Source of the DNA: Kitasatospora sp. NBC_01246
Lineage (GTDB): Bacteria; Actinomycetota; Actinomycetes; Streptomycetales; Streptomycetaceae
Reading direction: 5' to 3'
Assembly (NCBI RefSeq): GCF_036226505.1
Contig: NZ_CP108484.1
Coordinates: 1,612,001 to 1,676,000, forward strand
DNA: 64,000 bases
In this document: in pieces, positions 43,325-51,435 of the stretch
How positions within the stretch are numbered: the first letter of the stretch is position 1
How the letters are laid out: each line of letters starts with the position of its first letter
Position numbers and translations under genes: made by a program
Notes under the pieces: generated by a model
Seen by the model: the letters and a program-made list of their open reading frames with translations, nothing else
What the model was told of the DNA's origin: nothing
The model's database searches: none

Positions 43325-46300
43325 ATGCACGATGACCGCAGCCTGGTCGAGTCCCGCCTCAAGCGCGTCCTGGAGGAGCGCATCCGACCGGCGCTCTACC
43401 CGGAGTCCGTCCCGCTGGAGGTCACGGTCTGGACCGCGCCCGGCGAGCCCGTCCCGGTCGCCGAGGGCCTCGCCGCGCCGCGCACCCCGATCGCCGTCGG
43501 CGACGCCTGGGGCGCCCCGTGGAGCACCAGCTGGATCACCGTCGCGGGTACCGTGCCCGAGGCGTGGGCCGGGCGGACCGTCGAGGCGCTGATCGACCTC
43601 GGCTTCGACGCCAACATGCCCGGCTTCCAGTGCGAGGGCCTGGTCTACCGCCCGGACGGCAGTCCGGTGAAGGGCCTCAACCCGCAGAACCAGTGGGTGC
43701 GGATCGCCGCCCCCGCGGCCGGCGGCGAGCAGGTGCTGCTGCACGTCGAGGCCGCCGCCAACCCGGTGATCCTCGACTACCACCCCTTCCTGCCGACCGA
43801 GCTCGGCGACAAGGACACCGCCGGCGACCGGCCGCAGTACAAGCTGGCCCGGATGGACCTCGCGGTCTTCGACGAGACGGTCTGGCAGCTCGTCATGGAC
43901 CTGGAGGTGCTGGGCGAGCTGATGGAGGAGCTGCCGGTCGACGGCGCCCGCCGCTGGGACGTGCTGCGCGCCGTCGAGCGGTCCCTGGACGCGATCGACC
44001 TCCAGGACGTCAACGGCACCGCGGCCGCCGCCCGGGAGCAGCTGGCCGGCGTGCTGGCCTCGCCGGCCGTGCCCTCCGCGCACCGGATCAGCGCGGTCGG
44101 CCACGCGCACATCGACTCGGCCTGGCTCTGGCCGCTGCGCGAGACCGTCCGCAAGGTCGCCCGCACCACCGCCAACATGACGGCGCTGCTGGAGGACGAG
44201 CCGGACTTCGTCTACACCATGTCGCAGGCGCAGCAGTACGCCTGGATCAAGGAGCACCGGCCCGAGGTCTACGCACGGGTCAAGAAGGCCGTCGCCGAGG
44301 GCCGGTTCGTGCCGGCCGGCGGCATGTGGGTGGAGTCCGACACCAACATGCCCGGTTCGGAGGCGATGGCGCGGCAGTTCGTCCACGGCAAGCGGTTCTT
44401 CCTGGAGGAGTTCGGGGTCGAGAACCAGGAGGCGTGGCTGCCGGACACCTTCGGCTTCACCGGCGGGCTGCCGCAGATCATCCGCAACGCGGGCTCCAAG
44501 TGGCTGCTGACCCAGAAGATCTCGTGGAGCCAGGTCAACAAGTTCCCGCACCACACCTTCCTCTGGGAGGGCATCGACGGAACGCGGATCTTCACCCATT
44601 TCCCGCCCGTGGACACCTACAACTGCTCCATGAAGGGCAAGGAGATCGCGCACGCCGCGCGGAACTTCAAGGACAAGGGCGTGGCCCGGCACTCGATCGC
44701 CCCGACCGGCTGGGGCGACGGCGGCGGCGGCACCACCCGCGAGATGATCGCCAAGGCGGCCCGGCTGCGGGACCTGGAGGGTTCGGCCACGGTCCGCTGG
44801 GAGCGGCCGGCCGAGTTCTTCGAGAAGGCCGAGGCCGAGTACCCGAATCCGCCGGTCTGGGTGGGCGAGCTGTACCTGGAGCTGCACCGGGCCACCCTGA
44901 CCAGCCAGGCCAAGACCAAGCAGGGCAACCGCCGCAGCGAGAACCTGCTGCGCGAGGCCGAGCTGTGGTGCGCCACCGCCGCGCTGCGCACCGGGCTGGC
45001 GTACCCGTACGAGGAGCTGGACCGGATCTGGAAGACGGTGCTGCTGCACCAGTTCCACGACATCCTGCCCGGCTCGTCGATCGCCTGGGTCCACCGGGAG
45101 GCCGAGGCAACGTACGCGGCGCTCGGCGAGGAGCTGGAGGCGCTGATCGAGCGGGCCCAGCAGGCCCTGGCCGGGGACCGGGCGGGCGGGCGCGAGCTGG
45201 TGTTCAACGGCGCCCCGCACACCCGCTCGGCGGCGCCCGCCGGCGGCGCGGCGCCGGCCTCGGCGGCGCCCGCGGACGGCTGCGCGGTCACCGCGCGGGC
45301 GGGCGGCGGGTTCGTGCTGGAGAACGGCCTGCTGTCCGTCACGGTGGACGCCGAGGGCCTGGTCGTCTCGGCGGTGGACCTCGCCACCGGGCGCGAGACG
45401 GTGGCCCCCGGCGAGCGCGCCAACCTGCTCCAGCTGCACCCGGACTTCCCGAACATGTGGGACGCCTGGGACGTGGACCAGTTCTACCGCAACTCCGTCA
45501 CCGACCTGACCGGGGTGGACGCGCTCACCGTGTCGCTCGCCGCACCGGACGCGGTCGCCGTCCGGGTGGCCCGCTCCTTCGGCTCCTCCACGGTGGTCCA
45601 GACGCTGACCCTGCGCGCGGGCGCCCGGCGGCTGGACATCGACACCGAGGTGGACTGGCACGAGACGGAGAAGTTCCTCAAGGCGGCCTTCCCGCTGGAC
45701 GTGCACACCGAGCGGTACGCCGCCGAGACCCAGTTCGGCCACCTCTACCGGCCCACCCACACCAACACCAGCTGGGAGGCGGCCAAGTTCGAGGCCTGCA
45801 ACCACCGCTTCGTCCACCTGGACGAGCCGGGCTGGGGCGTCGCGCTGGTCACCGCCTCCACCTACGGCCACGACGTCACCCGCACGGTCCGCGCGGCGGA
45901 CGGCGGCACCACGACCACGGTGCGGTTCTCGCTGCTGCGCGCCCCGCGCTTCCCCGACCCGCAGACCGACCAGGGCCTGCACCGGTTCCGGCACGCCCTG
46001 GTGCCGGGCGCCGGGATCGCCGACGCCGTCCGCGAGGGCTACCTGATCAGCCTGCCCGAGCGGCGGGTGACCGGCACCGCCGACGCCGTCCGGCCGCTGG
46101 TGGAGCTGGACGAGGACGCCCTGGTGGTCAGCGCCGTCAAGCTGGCCGACGACGGCAGCGGGGACGTGGTCGTCCGCGTCTACGAGGCCAACGGCGGCCG
46201 CGCCCGGGGCCGGCTCACGACCTCGTTCCCGCTGGCCGGGGCGGTGCCCTGCGACCTGCTGGAGCGGCCGTGGGACGGCACCCGCGGCTCGGTGACGGTG

Positions 46301-46375
46301 AGCGGCGACGGCGTCGAGCTGGCCCTGCGGCCGTTCGAGCTGGTCACGCTGCGCCTGACGGCCGCCGCGGGCTGA
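43325..46375 (+). CDS. GH38 alpha-mannosidase, standard form
   Basis: 1016 residues, ATG after GGAG, cytosolic. An N-terminal beta domain (1-250) with WSTSWITVAGTVPEAWAGRT precedes the catalytic barrel with GHAHIDSAWLWP (zinc ligands His262, Asp264), nucleophile Asp374 in WLPDTFGFTGGLPQI, and HQFHDILPGSSIAWVH. C-terminal beta domains run to the end. The layout is that of Ams1/MngB-type class II alpha-mannosidases. It lies in the uptake operon after the beta-mannosidase gene. Compared with the 1406-residue GH38 across the regulator, it shares little outside the active site, suggesting different linkage specificity. Confidence 0.95.
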   Translation: MHDDRSLVESRLKRVLEERIRPALYPESVPLEVTVWTAPGEPVPVAEGLAAPRTPIAVGDAWGAPWSTSWITVAGTVPEAWAGRTVEALIDLGFDANMPGFQCEGLVYRPDGSPVKGLNPQNQWVRIAAPAAGGEQVLLHVEAAANPVILDYHPFLPTELGDKDTAGDRPQYKLARMDLAVFDETVWQLVMDLEVLGELMEELPVDGARRWDVLRAVERSLDAIDLQDVNGTAAAAREQLAGVLASPAVPSAHRISAVGHAHIDSAWLWPLRETVRKVARTTANMTALLEDEPDFVYTMSQAQQYAWIKEHRPEVYARVKKAVAEGRFVPAGGMWVESDTNMPGSEAMARQFVHGKRFFLEEFGVENQEAWLPDTFGFTGGLPQIIRNAGSKWLLTQKISWSQVNKFPHHTFLWEGIDGTRIFTHFPPVDTYNCSMKGKEIAHAARNFKDKGVARHSIAPTGWGDGGGGTTREMIAKAARLRDLEGSATVRWERPAEFFEKAEAEYPNPPVWVGELYLELHRATLTSQAKTKQGNRRSENLLREAELWCATAALRTGLAYPYEELDRIWKTVLLHQFHDILPGSSIAWVHREAEATYAALGEELEALIERAQQALAGDRAGGRELVFNGAPHTRSAAPAGGAAPASAAPADGCAVTARAGGGFVLENGLLSVTVDAEGLVVSAVDLATGRETVAPGERANLLQLHPDFPNMWDAWDVDQFYRNSVTDLTGVDALTVSLAAPDAVAVRVARSFGSSTVVQTLTLRAGARRLDIDTEVDWHETEKFLKAAFPLDVHTERYAAETQFGHLYRPTHTNTSWEAAKFEACNHRFVHLDEPGWGVALVTASTYGHDVTRTVRAADGGTTTTVRFSLLRAPRFPDPQTDQGLHRFRHALVPGAGIADAVREGYLISLPERRVTGTADAVRPLVELDEDALVVSAVKLADDGSGDVVVRVYEANGGRARGRLTTSFPLAGAVPCDLLERPWDGTRGSVTVSGDGVELALRPFELVTLRLTAAAG

Positions 46376-46516
46376 CGCCCCGGTCCGGCCCGGCGGGTGC
46401 CCGCCCGACGCCGTCCGTCCGGGCGTCCCGCGGGCCCGCCCGGGCCGGATTTACCCTGCCCCTGTGCCTCCGCCCGCCCGGGCGGGGGCCCCGTCCCCGG
46501 TTCTGGAGCCCCTGCG
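46376..46516 (+). other. spacer between GH38 and ROK kinase genes
   Basis: A 141-base GC-rich gap that may form hairpins (for example around CGCCCGCCCGGGCGGGGGC at 46471-46490). Attenuation here is possible but unsupported. The kinase start has GGAG nine bases upstream. Confidence 0.4.
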
Positions 46517-47506
46517 ATGACCGCCGCCCCGCCCGTCCGCCCGCTGTTCGCCGCCCTCGACATCGGCGGGACGAAGATCGCCGGGGCGCTCGTCGACGAA
46601 CGCGGGGAGCTCTCCCACCGACTCCAACTGCCCACTCCCGCTGCGCAGTCCGGCGCGGCCGTGCTGGCCGTGGTGCACCAGGTGCTCGACCGGCTCGCCA
46701 CCGCGCCCGGCTGGGCCGCGGTGACCGCCGTCGGCATCGGCAGCGCCGGGCCGGTGGACCTCCGGCACGGCACCGTCAGCCCGGTCAACATCCCCGGCTG
46801 GCGGGCGTTCCCGCTGGTCGCCGAAGTGGCCGCGCACCCCGCCGTGGCCGGGGCCGCCGTCCCGGTGGCGCTGGCCGGGGACGGCGTCGCGATGGCGGCC
46901 GCCGAGCAGTGGCGCGGCGCCGCGCGCGACGCCGCCAACGCGCTCTGCCTGGTGGTCTCCACCGGGGTCGGCGCCGGGCTGGTCCTGGACGGCGCGGTGC
47001 GGCCCGGCCCCAGCGGCAATGCCGGCCACCTCGGTCACATCAGCGTCGACCTGGACGGCGACCCCTGCCCCTGCGGCTCGCGCGGCTGCCTGGAGGGGAT
47101 CGCCTCCGGTCCGGCGATCGCCCGGCGGGCCGTGGCCCGGGGCTGGCGCCCGTCGAACGGGGGCGAGGACCGCTCGGCGCGCGCCGTCGCCGCCGACGCG
47201 CTGGCCGGCGATCCGGTCGCGCTCGCCTCCTTCGACCGGGCCGCCCAGGCGCTGGCCGCCGGGATCGCCGCCACCGCCGCCCTGGTCGACCTCGACCGGG
47301 TGGTGATCGGCGGCGGGGTCGCCGCCGCCGGCGCCCCGCTGTTCGACCCGCTCGCCCGCCACCTCGACCGGTACGCCGCGCTGCCCTACGTCCGGGGCCT
47401 CGACGTCCGCCGCGCCGAACTCGGCACCGACGCGGGCCTGATCGGCGCGGCGGCGCTCTGCCGACCGGCGCCGGCGGGGCGTCAGGCACCCCCGGGCCCG
47501 CTGTAG
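46517..47506 (+). CDS. ROK family sugar kinase (putative mannokinase)
   Basis: 329 residues from ATG 46517. LDIGGTKIAGALVDE is the phosphate-binding loop, VGIGSAGPVD and VNIPGW the sugar-side loops, VSTGVGAGLVLDGAV the second phosphate loop, and CPCGSRGCLEG with a preceding His the zinc site. There is no DNA-binding domain, so it is an enzyme. The usual ExGH sugar-contact motif reads HLGH (His171, His174), with His replacing Glu. Between mannosidases and mannose-6-phosphate isomerase, its likely job is ATP-dependent phosphorylation of mannose (inference). Confidence 0.85.
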   Translation: MTAAPPVRPLFAALDIGGTKIAGALVDERGELSHRLQLPTPAAQSGAAVLAVVHQVLDRLATAPGWAAVTAVGIGSAGPVDLRHGTVSPVNIPGWRAFPLVAEVAAHPAVAGAAVPVALAGDGVAMAAAEQWRGAARDAANALCLVVSTGVGAGLVLDGAVRPGPSGNAGHLGHISVDLDGDPCPCGSRGCLEGIASGPAIARRAVARGWRPSNGGEDRSARAVAADALAGDPVALASFDRAAQALAAGIAATAALVDLDRVVIGGGVAAAGAPLFDPLARHLDRYAALPYVRGLDVRRAELGTDAGLIGAAALCRPAPAGRQAPPGPL

Positions 47507-47539
47507 CCGCCCCGTCGGCCCCCTCAGGAGAGGCCCCGC

Positions 47540-48796
47540 ATGCCCACACCCGCCCGTCCCCCGTTCGCCCCGCTCCTCAACCCCGTCCGCGGCTACGCGT
47601 GGGGGTCCATCACCGCCATCCCCGCGCTCACCAGCGCCCCGCCCACCGGCGAACCGCAGGCCGAGCTCTGGATGGGTGCCCACCCGTCCGCGCCCTCGCT
47701 GCGGGACGACGGCGCGGACGCGGGCCCCCGCCCGCTCGACCGGCTGATCGCCGAGGACCCGGACGGCGAGCTCGGGCCGGACACCGTGAAGCGGTTCGGG
47801 CCGCGACTCCCCTTCCTGTTCAAGGTGCTGGCCGCCGACCGGGCGCTCTCGCTCCAGGTGCACCCGACCCGGGCGCAGGCCGAGGCCGGCTTCGCCGCCG
47901 AGGAGGCCCGCGGCATCCCCCGGGACGCCCCGCGGCGGATCTTCCGGGACCGCGGCCACAAGCCCGAACTGATCTGCGCCCTCGGCGACTTCGAGGCACT
48001 CTGCGGGTTCCGACCGGCGCCCGCCACCGCCGGGCTGCTGGACGCGCTGGCCGTCCCGCTGCTCACCCCCTGGGTCACCGCACTGCGCCACCGGCCGGCC
48101 GAGGAGGTGCTGCCCGCGATGCTGCGGCACGTCCTGGAGGACGTCCGCCCCGGGCCGGCCGAGCTCGCCGCCGTGGGCGCGGCACTGCGGCGGGTCGCCG
48201 CCGGCGGCGGACCGTACGCCGCCGCCTGCGCCGCCTACGCGCGGGCGGCCCGGGACTACCCCGGTGACCCGGGCCTGGTCGCCGCGCTGCTGCTGAACCA
48301 CGTCCGGCTCGGGGCGGGCCAGGCCCTGGCGCTGGACGCCGGGGTGCCGCATGCCTATCTGCACGGTCTGGGCGTCGAGTTGATGGCCAACTCGGACAAC
48401 GTGCTGCGCTGCGGCCTCACCGCCAAGCACATCGACGTGGACGGGCTGCTGGCGGTGACCTCGTTCCGGACCGGTGAGCCCCCCGTGCTCACCGCCTCCC
48501 CTGCCGCCGGGCCCCCCGCGAACGGCGCACCGGCCCGTGGGGGGATCGAGGAGGTCTTCCCGTCACCGGCCGAGGAGTTCCGGCTCTCCCGGCTGCGGCC
48601 CACCGCCGCCCCCACCGGGATCGACCTGACCGCGCCGCAGATCCTGCTCTGTACGGCCGGGCGGGCCCGGCTGCGGAGCGCCGCGGGCCACACCCTCGAC
48701 CTGCGGCCGGGCGGATCGGCCTACCTGCGGCCGACCGGCGACCCGGTCCTCCTGACGGGCGCCGGCGCGGAGCTGTTCCGCGCCACGACCGGCTGA
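47540..48796 (+). CDS. manA: mannose-6-phosphate isomerase, class I
   Basis: 418 residues, ATG after AGGAGAGG, 33 bases after the kinase stop. Zinc-site elements are present: SLQVHPT (Gln, His), GHKPELI (Glu) and DAGVPHAYL (His), and NSDNVLRCGLTAKHID is the catalytic Arg region of type I isomerases. It converts mannose 6-phosphate to fructose 6-phosphate, linking released mannose to glycolysis. This copy is likely dedicated to the locus; a housekeeping manA is expected elsewhere in the genome. It is the last gene of the operon. Confidence 0.93.
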   Translation: MPTPARPPFAPLLNPVRGYAWGSITAIPALTSAPPTGEPQAELWMGAHPSAPSLRDDGADAGPRPLDRLIAEDPDGELGPDTVKRFGPRLPFLFKVLAADRALSLQVHPTRAQAEAGFAAEEARGIPRDAPRRIFRDRGHKPELICALGDFEALCGFRPAPATAGLLDALAVPLLTPWVTALRHRPAEEVLPAMLRHVLEDVRPGPAELAAVGAALRRVAAGGGPYAAACAAYARAARDYPGDPGLVAALLLNHVRLGAGQALALDAGVPHAYLHGLGVELMANSDNVLRCGLTAKHIDVDGLLAVTSFRTGEPPVLTASPAAGPPANGAPARGGIEEVFPSPAEEFRLSRLRPTAAPTGIDLTAPQILLCTAGRARLRSAAGHTLDLRPGGSAYLRPTGDPVLLTGAGAELFRATTG

Positions 48797-49255
48797 GCGG
48801 CGCGGGCGACCCACCGGCCGGTCCACGGGATGACCCACCGGGTGAGCACCGGACGACCCACCGGGTGAGCACCGGGCGGCTCCCCCGGCCGCTTCCGGCC
48901 GCCGCCTCGTCCGGGTGTCGGGAGCGCGGCAGCCGGTCGGCGTCCCGGCCGGGTGCTCCGCAGTCGGCGGCGCCATTGCCGCCGCTGCCCACCCCACCGC
49001 CGCCGTCCTCGCCGCGGCCGCCCCCGTACCCGCCGCCCTCGCGTCGGCCACGACGATCGCGGCCCGGCCGGGCGCCCGGCGGTGCCCGCGGGCTCGGCCG
49101 CCGCGGCCTCGCCCACCGGTCCTGCCCGCGCTGCGGGTCATGCTCGTCCTACGGCCCAGTGGGCCCTGTCCCGGACGCGTCCGTGGTCCCGGACGCCCCG
49201 GATGTGCTGGATGTGCTGGATGCCGGCAGCGTCATCGGTGCCGGCATCGCCGCCG
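48797..49255. other. 459-base intergenic region with 21-bp direct repeat
   Basis: Two exact 21-bp copies stand at 48832-48852 and 48855-48875 (start GACCCACCGGG), period 23. Open frames across the rest are Arg/Pro-rich and lack ribosome sites, so I take the region as non-coding space between the convergent isomerase and thioesterase genes. No clear terminator stem was found. Confidence 0.55.
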
Positions 49256-49795
49256 TCAGCGCGCCGAGGCGCGACAGCGTCGGCGGGCGCGGAGCGCCGA
49301 GCCGGGCAGCGGGCTGCGCGATGCCGACACCGGCACCCGCTGTGACGGCGCCGAGGCCGTCGCCTCGACCGCCTCGCCCGGGACGAACGCCGAGAGAAAT
49401 CGGCGCTCGGACTGGCTGAGTTTACGGGAACGGCCCGATTCGCGGTCCCGGGCGACCACCACCGTGCGCGCCCGCATATAGGTGAGCGGATCGCGGCAGA
49501 CATTCACCACCACATGCGCGGAACTCCGGCCCAGCCGCTCCACGGTCAGCCGTACCAGCAATGGCTCCGGCTGGTGGTGCAACTGTTCCAGGTAATCGAT
49601 CTCGTGCCGTGCGATCAGGAATCCGGACGGAAAGAGGGATTCCCGGACGGCGACCTTGTGGTGGCAGAAGAGGTCGTAAATCCCCTCCTGGACGTAGGAG
49701 ACCAGCCGGGCGTTGTTGATGTGCCCGTTCTCGTCCACGTCGCTCCACCGGGTGGGGCAGGTCAGGACGTGCGCGTTGGAGTGCGGCGCGCTCAC
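49256..49795 (-). CDS. hotdog-fold acyl-CoA thioesterase
   Basis: 179 residues from GTG 49795, overlapping the previous stop as GTGA. TRWSDVDENGHINNARLVSY is the 4-hydroxybenzoyl-CoA thioesterase/FatM-like motif with the catalytic Asp and the helix Asn, followed by EIDYLEQLHHQPEPLLVRLT and RARTVVVARDRESGRSRKLS. The C-terminal 35 residues are Ser/Ala/Arg-rich and not part of the fold. The coupled small upstream gene is unusual and may encode a partner. Substrate acyl chain unknown. Confidence 0.85.
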   Translation of the reverse strand: MSAPHSNAHVLTCPTRWSDVDENGHINNARLVSYVQEGIYDLFCHHKVAVRESLFPSGFLIARHEIDYLEQLHHQPEPLLVRLTVERLGRSSAHVVVNVCRDPLTYMRARTVVVARDRESGRSRKLSQSERRFLSAFVPGEAVEATASAPSQRVPVSASRSPLPGSALRARRRCRASAR

Positions 49796-50115
49796 GGCTT
49801 CTTCAGCCCGGCATCGCCCTGGCCGCCCGCTCCGGCGGGCAGCAGCGCCCGCCGCAACCGGGCGTAGTAAACAGCGTGTTCGGACGCCATCCGGGCCGCT
49901 GTCCACCCCTCCTCGGCGGCCTCGGCGGCAGCCTGGACGACCAGGCTGTCCAGCACCCCGTCGACGGCCCGGCAGAGGTCGGCGACCGCCGCCAGGCGCT
50001 CGGGGACGTCGGAGCCGCCGGCCCCGCCCCGGGCCGGGAAGGCCGCGAGGGAGTCCACGGCGAGCCGCAGCTCGTCCACGGCGACCGGCCGGATTTCCGA
50101 AATGCTATTACCCAT
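49792..50115 (-). CDS. small helical protein coupled to a thioesterase
   Basis: 107 residues from ATG 50115 (GGGAGAAA upstream). Not recognised. It is mostly amphipathic helix (VDELRLAVDSLAAFPAR, VPERLAAVADLCRAVDGVLD, AAEEGWTAARMASEHAVYYA) and carries no signal or membrane segment. Its first codons and leader are less GC-rich than neighbours. The GTGA overlap with the thioesterase gene suggests a two-protein unit. The 231 bases upstream contain AT-richer stretches compatible with a promoter. Confidence 0.65.
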   Translation of the reverse strand: MGNSISEIRPVAVDELRLAVDSLAAFPARGGAGGSDVPERLAAVADLCRAVDGVLDSLVVQAAAEAAEEGWTAARMASEHAVYYARLRRALLPAGAGGQGDAGLKKP

Positions 50116-50346
50116 GAGTTTCTCCCGAATTAGCTGAGGCATTCGTCGGATGCGTTCGAACGGACCGGTGCGGCACACACGCAAGCGAGGTACCCCCCGG
50201 TGCACTGGACGCTATCCCAGGCTGGGCACCGCATACGAGGTTTGGGCGGCCGCAGGGGAAACTGCCCACCATTGGAGTAGTTTGCCGGGGCATAAAATCT
50301 GCCGCATCAGCCGAATGCCACCCCGGGCCGTCACCCTGAGCGACCG

Positions 50347-51318
50347 TCACCCGCTCCAACTGGCCCACCAGCGCGCCTTGTACAACTGCGTACCGCGCAG
50401 GGTCCGGGCACCGTCCGGACCGTGGAGTGCCAGGACGGAGGTGCACCAGGAGCAGGCCCCCGCATGGTCGGGGGCGGCGGTGAGCAGCCGCCCGGTGCCG
50501 GGTTCGTCGCCGACGCTCTTGATGTCACGCTCCGCGGCCTCGTCGGCGAACCGCACCCGGGTGAAGCGTCCGCCGGCCGGGTCGAACTGCCACAGGTGCC
50601 CGGCGGTGCTCACCCAGAACCGGCCCGGCGCGGCGAGCACCGGCGCGAGGTCGTGCCCGCCCGGCTCCGGCAGCGGGATGCTCCGGGCGGCCGTGAGCAC
50701 CGGCGCGGCCGGTGTGCCGCCCACCCGGAGCGCGGTGAGTTCGTCGTCCCCCACCGCCCAGAGCAGCCGGGTGCGCCCGTCCCACTGGACGCCGTGCGCG
50801 CCCTTGAGCGGGTACACCGCGTGGACGGCGCTGCGCGGCCCCCGCGAGGCGGCGTAGAGCCGGACCCACCCGCCCGCGCTGGCCGCGACGGCGACGTTGC
50901 CGTCCGGCAGCAGCTCCACGCTGTGCGGGTTGGCGCCGCCGGTGTCGGCGGCCCAGTAGGTGCCGCCGGTCGCGGTGTCGACCACCGCCACCAGCCCGCC
51001 GCTGGCGGTGGTCAGCAGGTAGCGGCGGCCGCCGCGCACCCGGCTCTTCGCCTCGTCCGGCATCGACCAGCTGTGCGCCGGGGTGAGATCGGCGAGGTCC
51101 GCCGCGCGGTCCGCGCTCCAGGACCACACCACCGGCAGCCGGCCAGGTCCCCGATAGGCCATCAGCTCCTCGGCGCTCTGCAGCAGGAGCACGCTGCGCG
51201 ATCCCTGATCCACCACCACGACCGCCCAGCCCGGCCGCACCGGCAGGGCCGAGGCCGTCGGCGCACCGAGCCCCAGTGACACGGCCAGCCCCACCAGTCC
51301 CACTCGCCACCTGCGCAC
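50347..51318 (-). CDS. secreted beta-propeller-like protein
   Basis: 323 residues from GTG 51318 with GGAGGG upstream. A signal peptide (RRWRVGLVGLAVSLGLGAPT then ASA) is followed by repeated strand clusters with VVVDQGSRSVLLLQSAE, SVELLPDGNVAVAASAGGWV and VQWDGRTRLLWAVGDDELTA, the cadence of a six- or seven-bladed propeller. The end reads YKARWWASWSG. From memory it resembles the actinobacterial DUF6528 group; I cannot verify this. Exported, role unknown. Confidence 0.7.
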   Translation of the reverse strand: MRRWRVGLVGLAVSLGLGAPTASALPVRPGWAVVVVDQGSRSVLLLQSAEELMAYRGPGRLPVVWSWSADRAADLADLTPAHSWSMPDEAKSRVRGGRRYLLTTASGGLVAVVDTATGGTYWAADTGGANPHSVELLPDGNVAVAASAGGWVRLYAASRGPRSAVHAVYPLKGAHGVQWDGRTRLLWAVGDDELTALRVGGTPAAPVLTAARSIPLPEPGGHDLAPVLAAPGRFWVSTAGHLWQFDPAGGRFTRVRFADEAAERDIKSVGDEPGTGRLLTAAPDHAGACSWCTSVLALHGPDGARTLRGTQLYKARWWASWSG

Positions 51319-51435
51319 CCGCGCCGTCCCTCCGCCGCCTCGACCCCGGGACCACCGTGCGTCGTGGCGACCGCCGCTGCCACCGCGGCACGCCCGAACG
51401 GCCGCCGGGAGCACGGCCGCTCGGTCGCCCCTCGG

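Noticed and set aside
48863..49481. Plus-strand open frames between manA and the thioesterase
   Set aside because: Arg/Pro/Ala-rich, no ribosome site, and partly antisense to the thioesterase gene.
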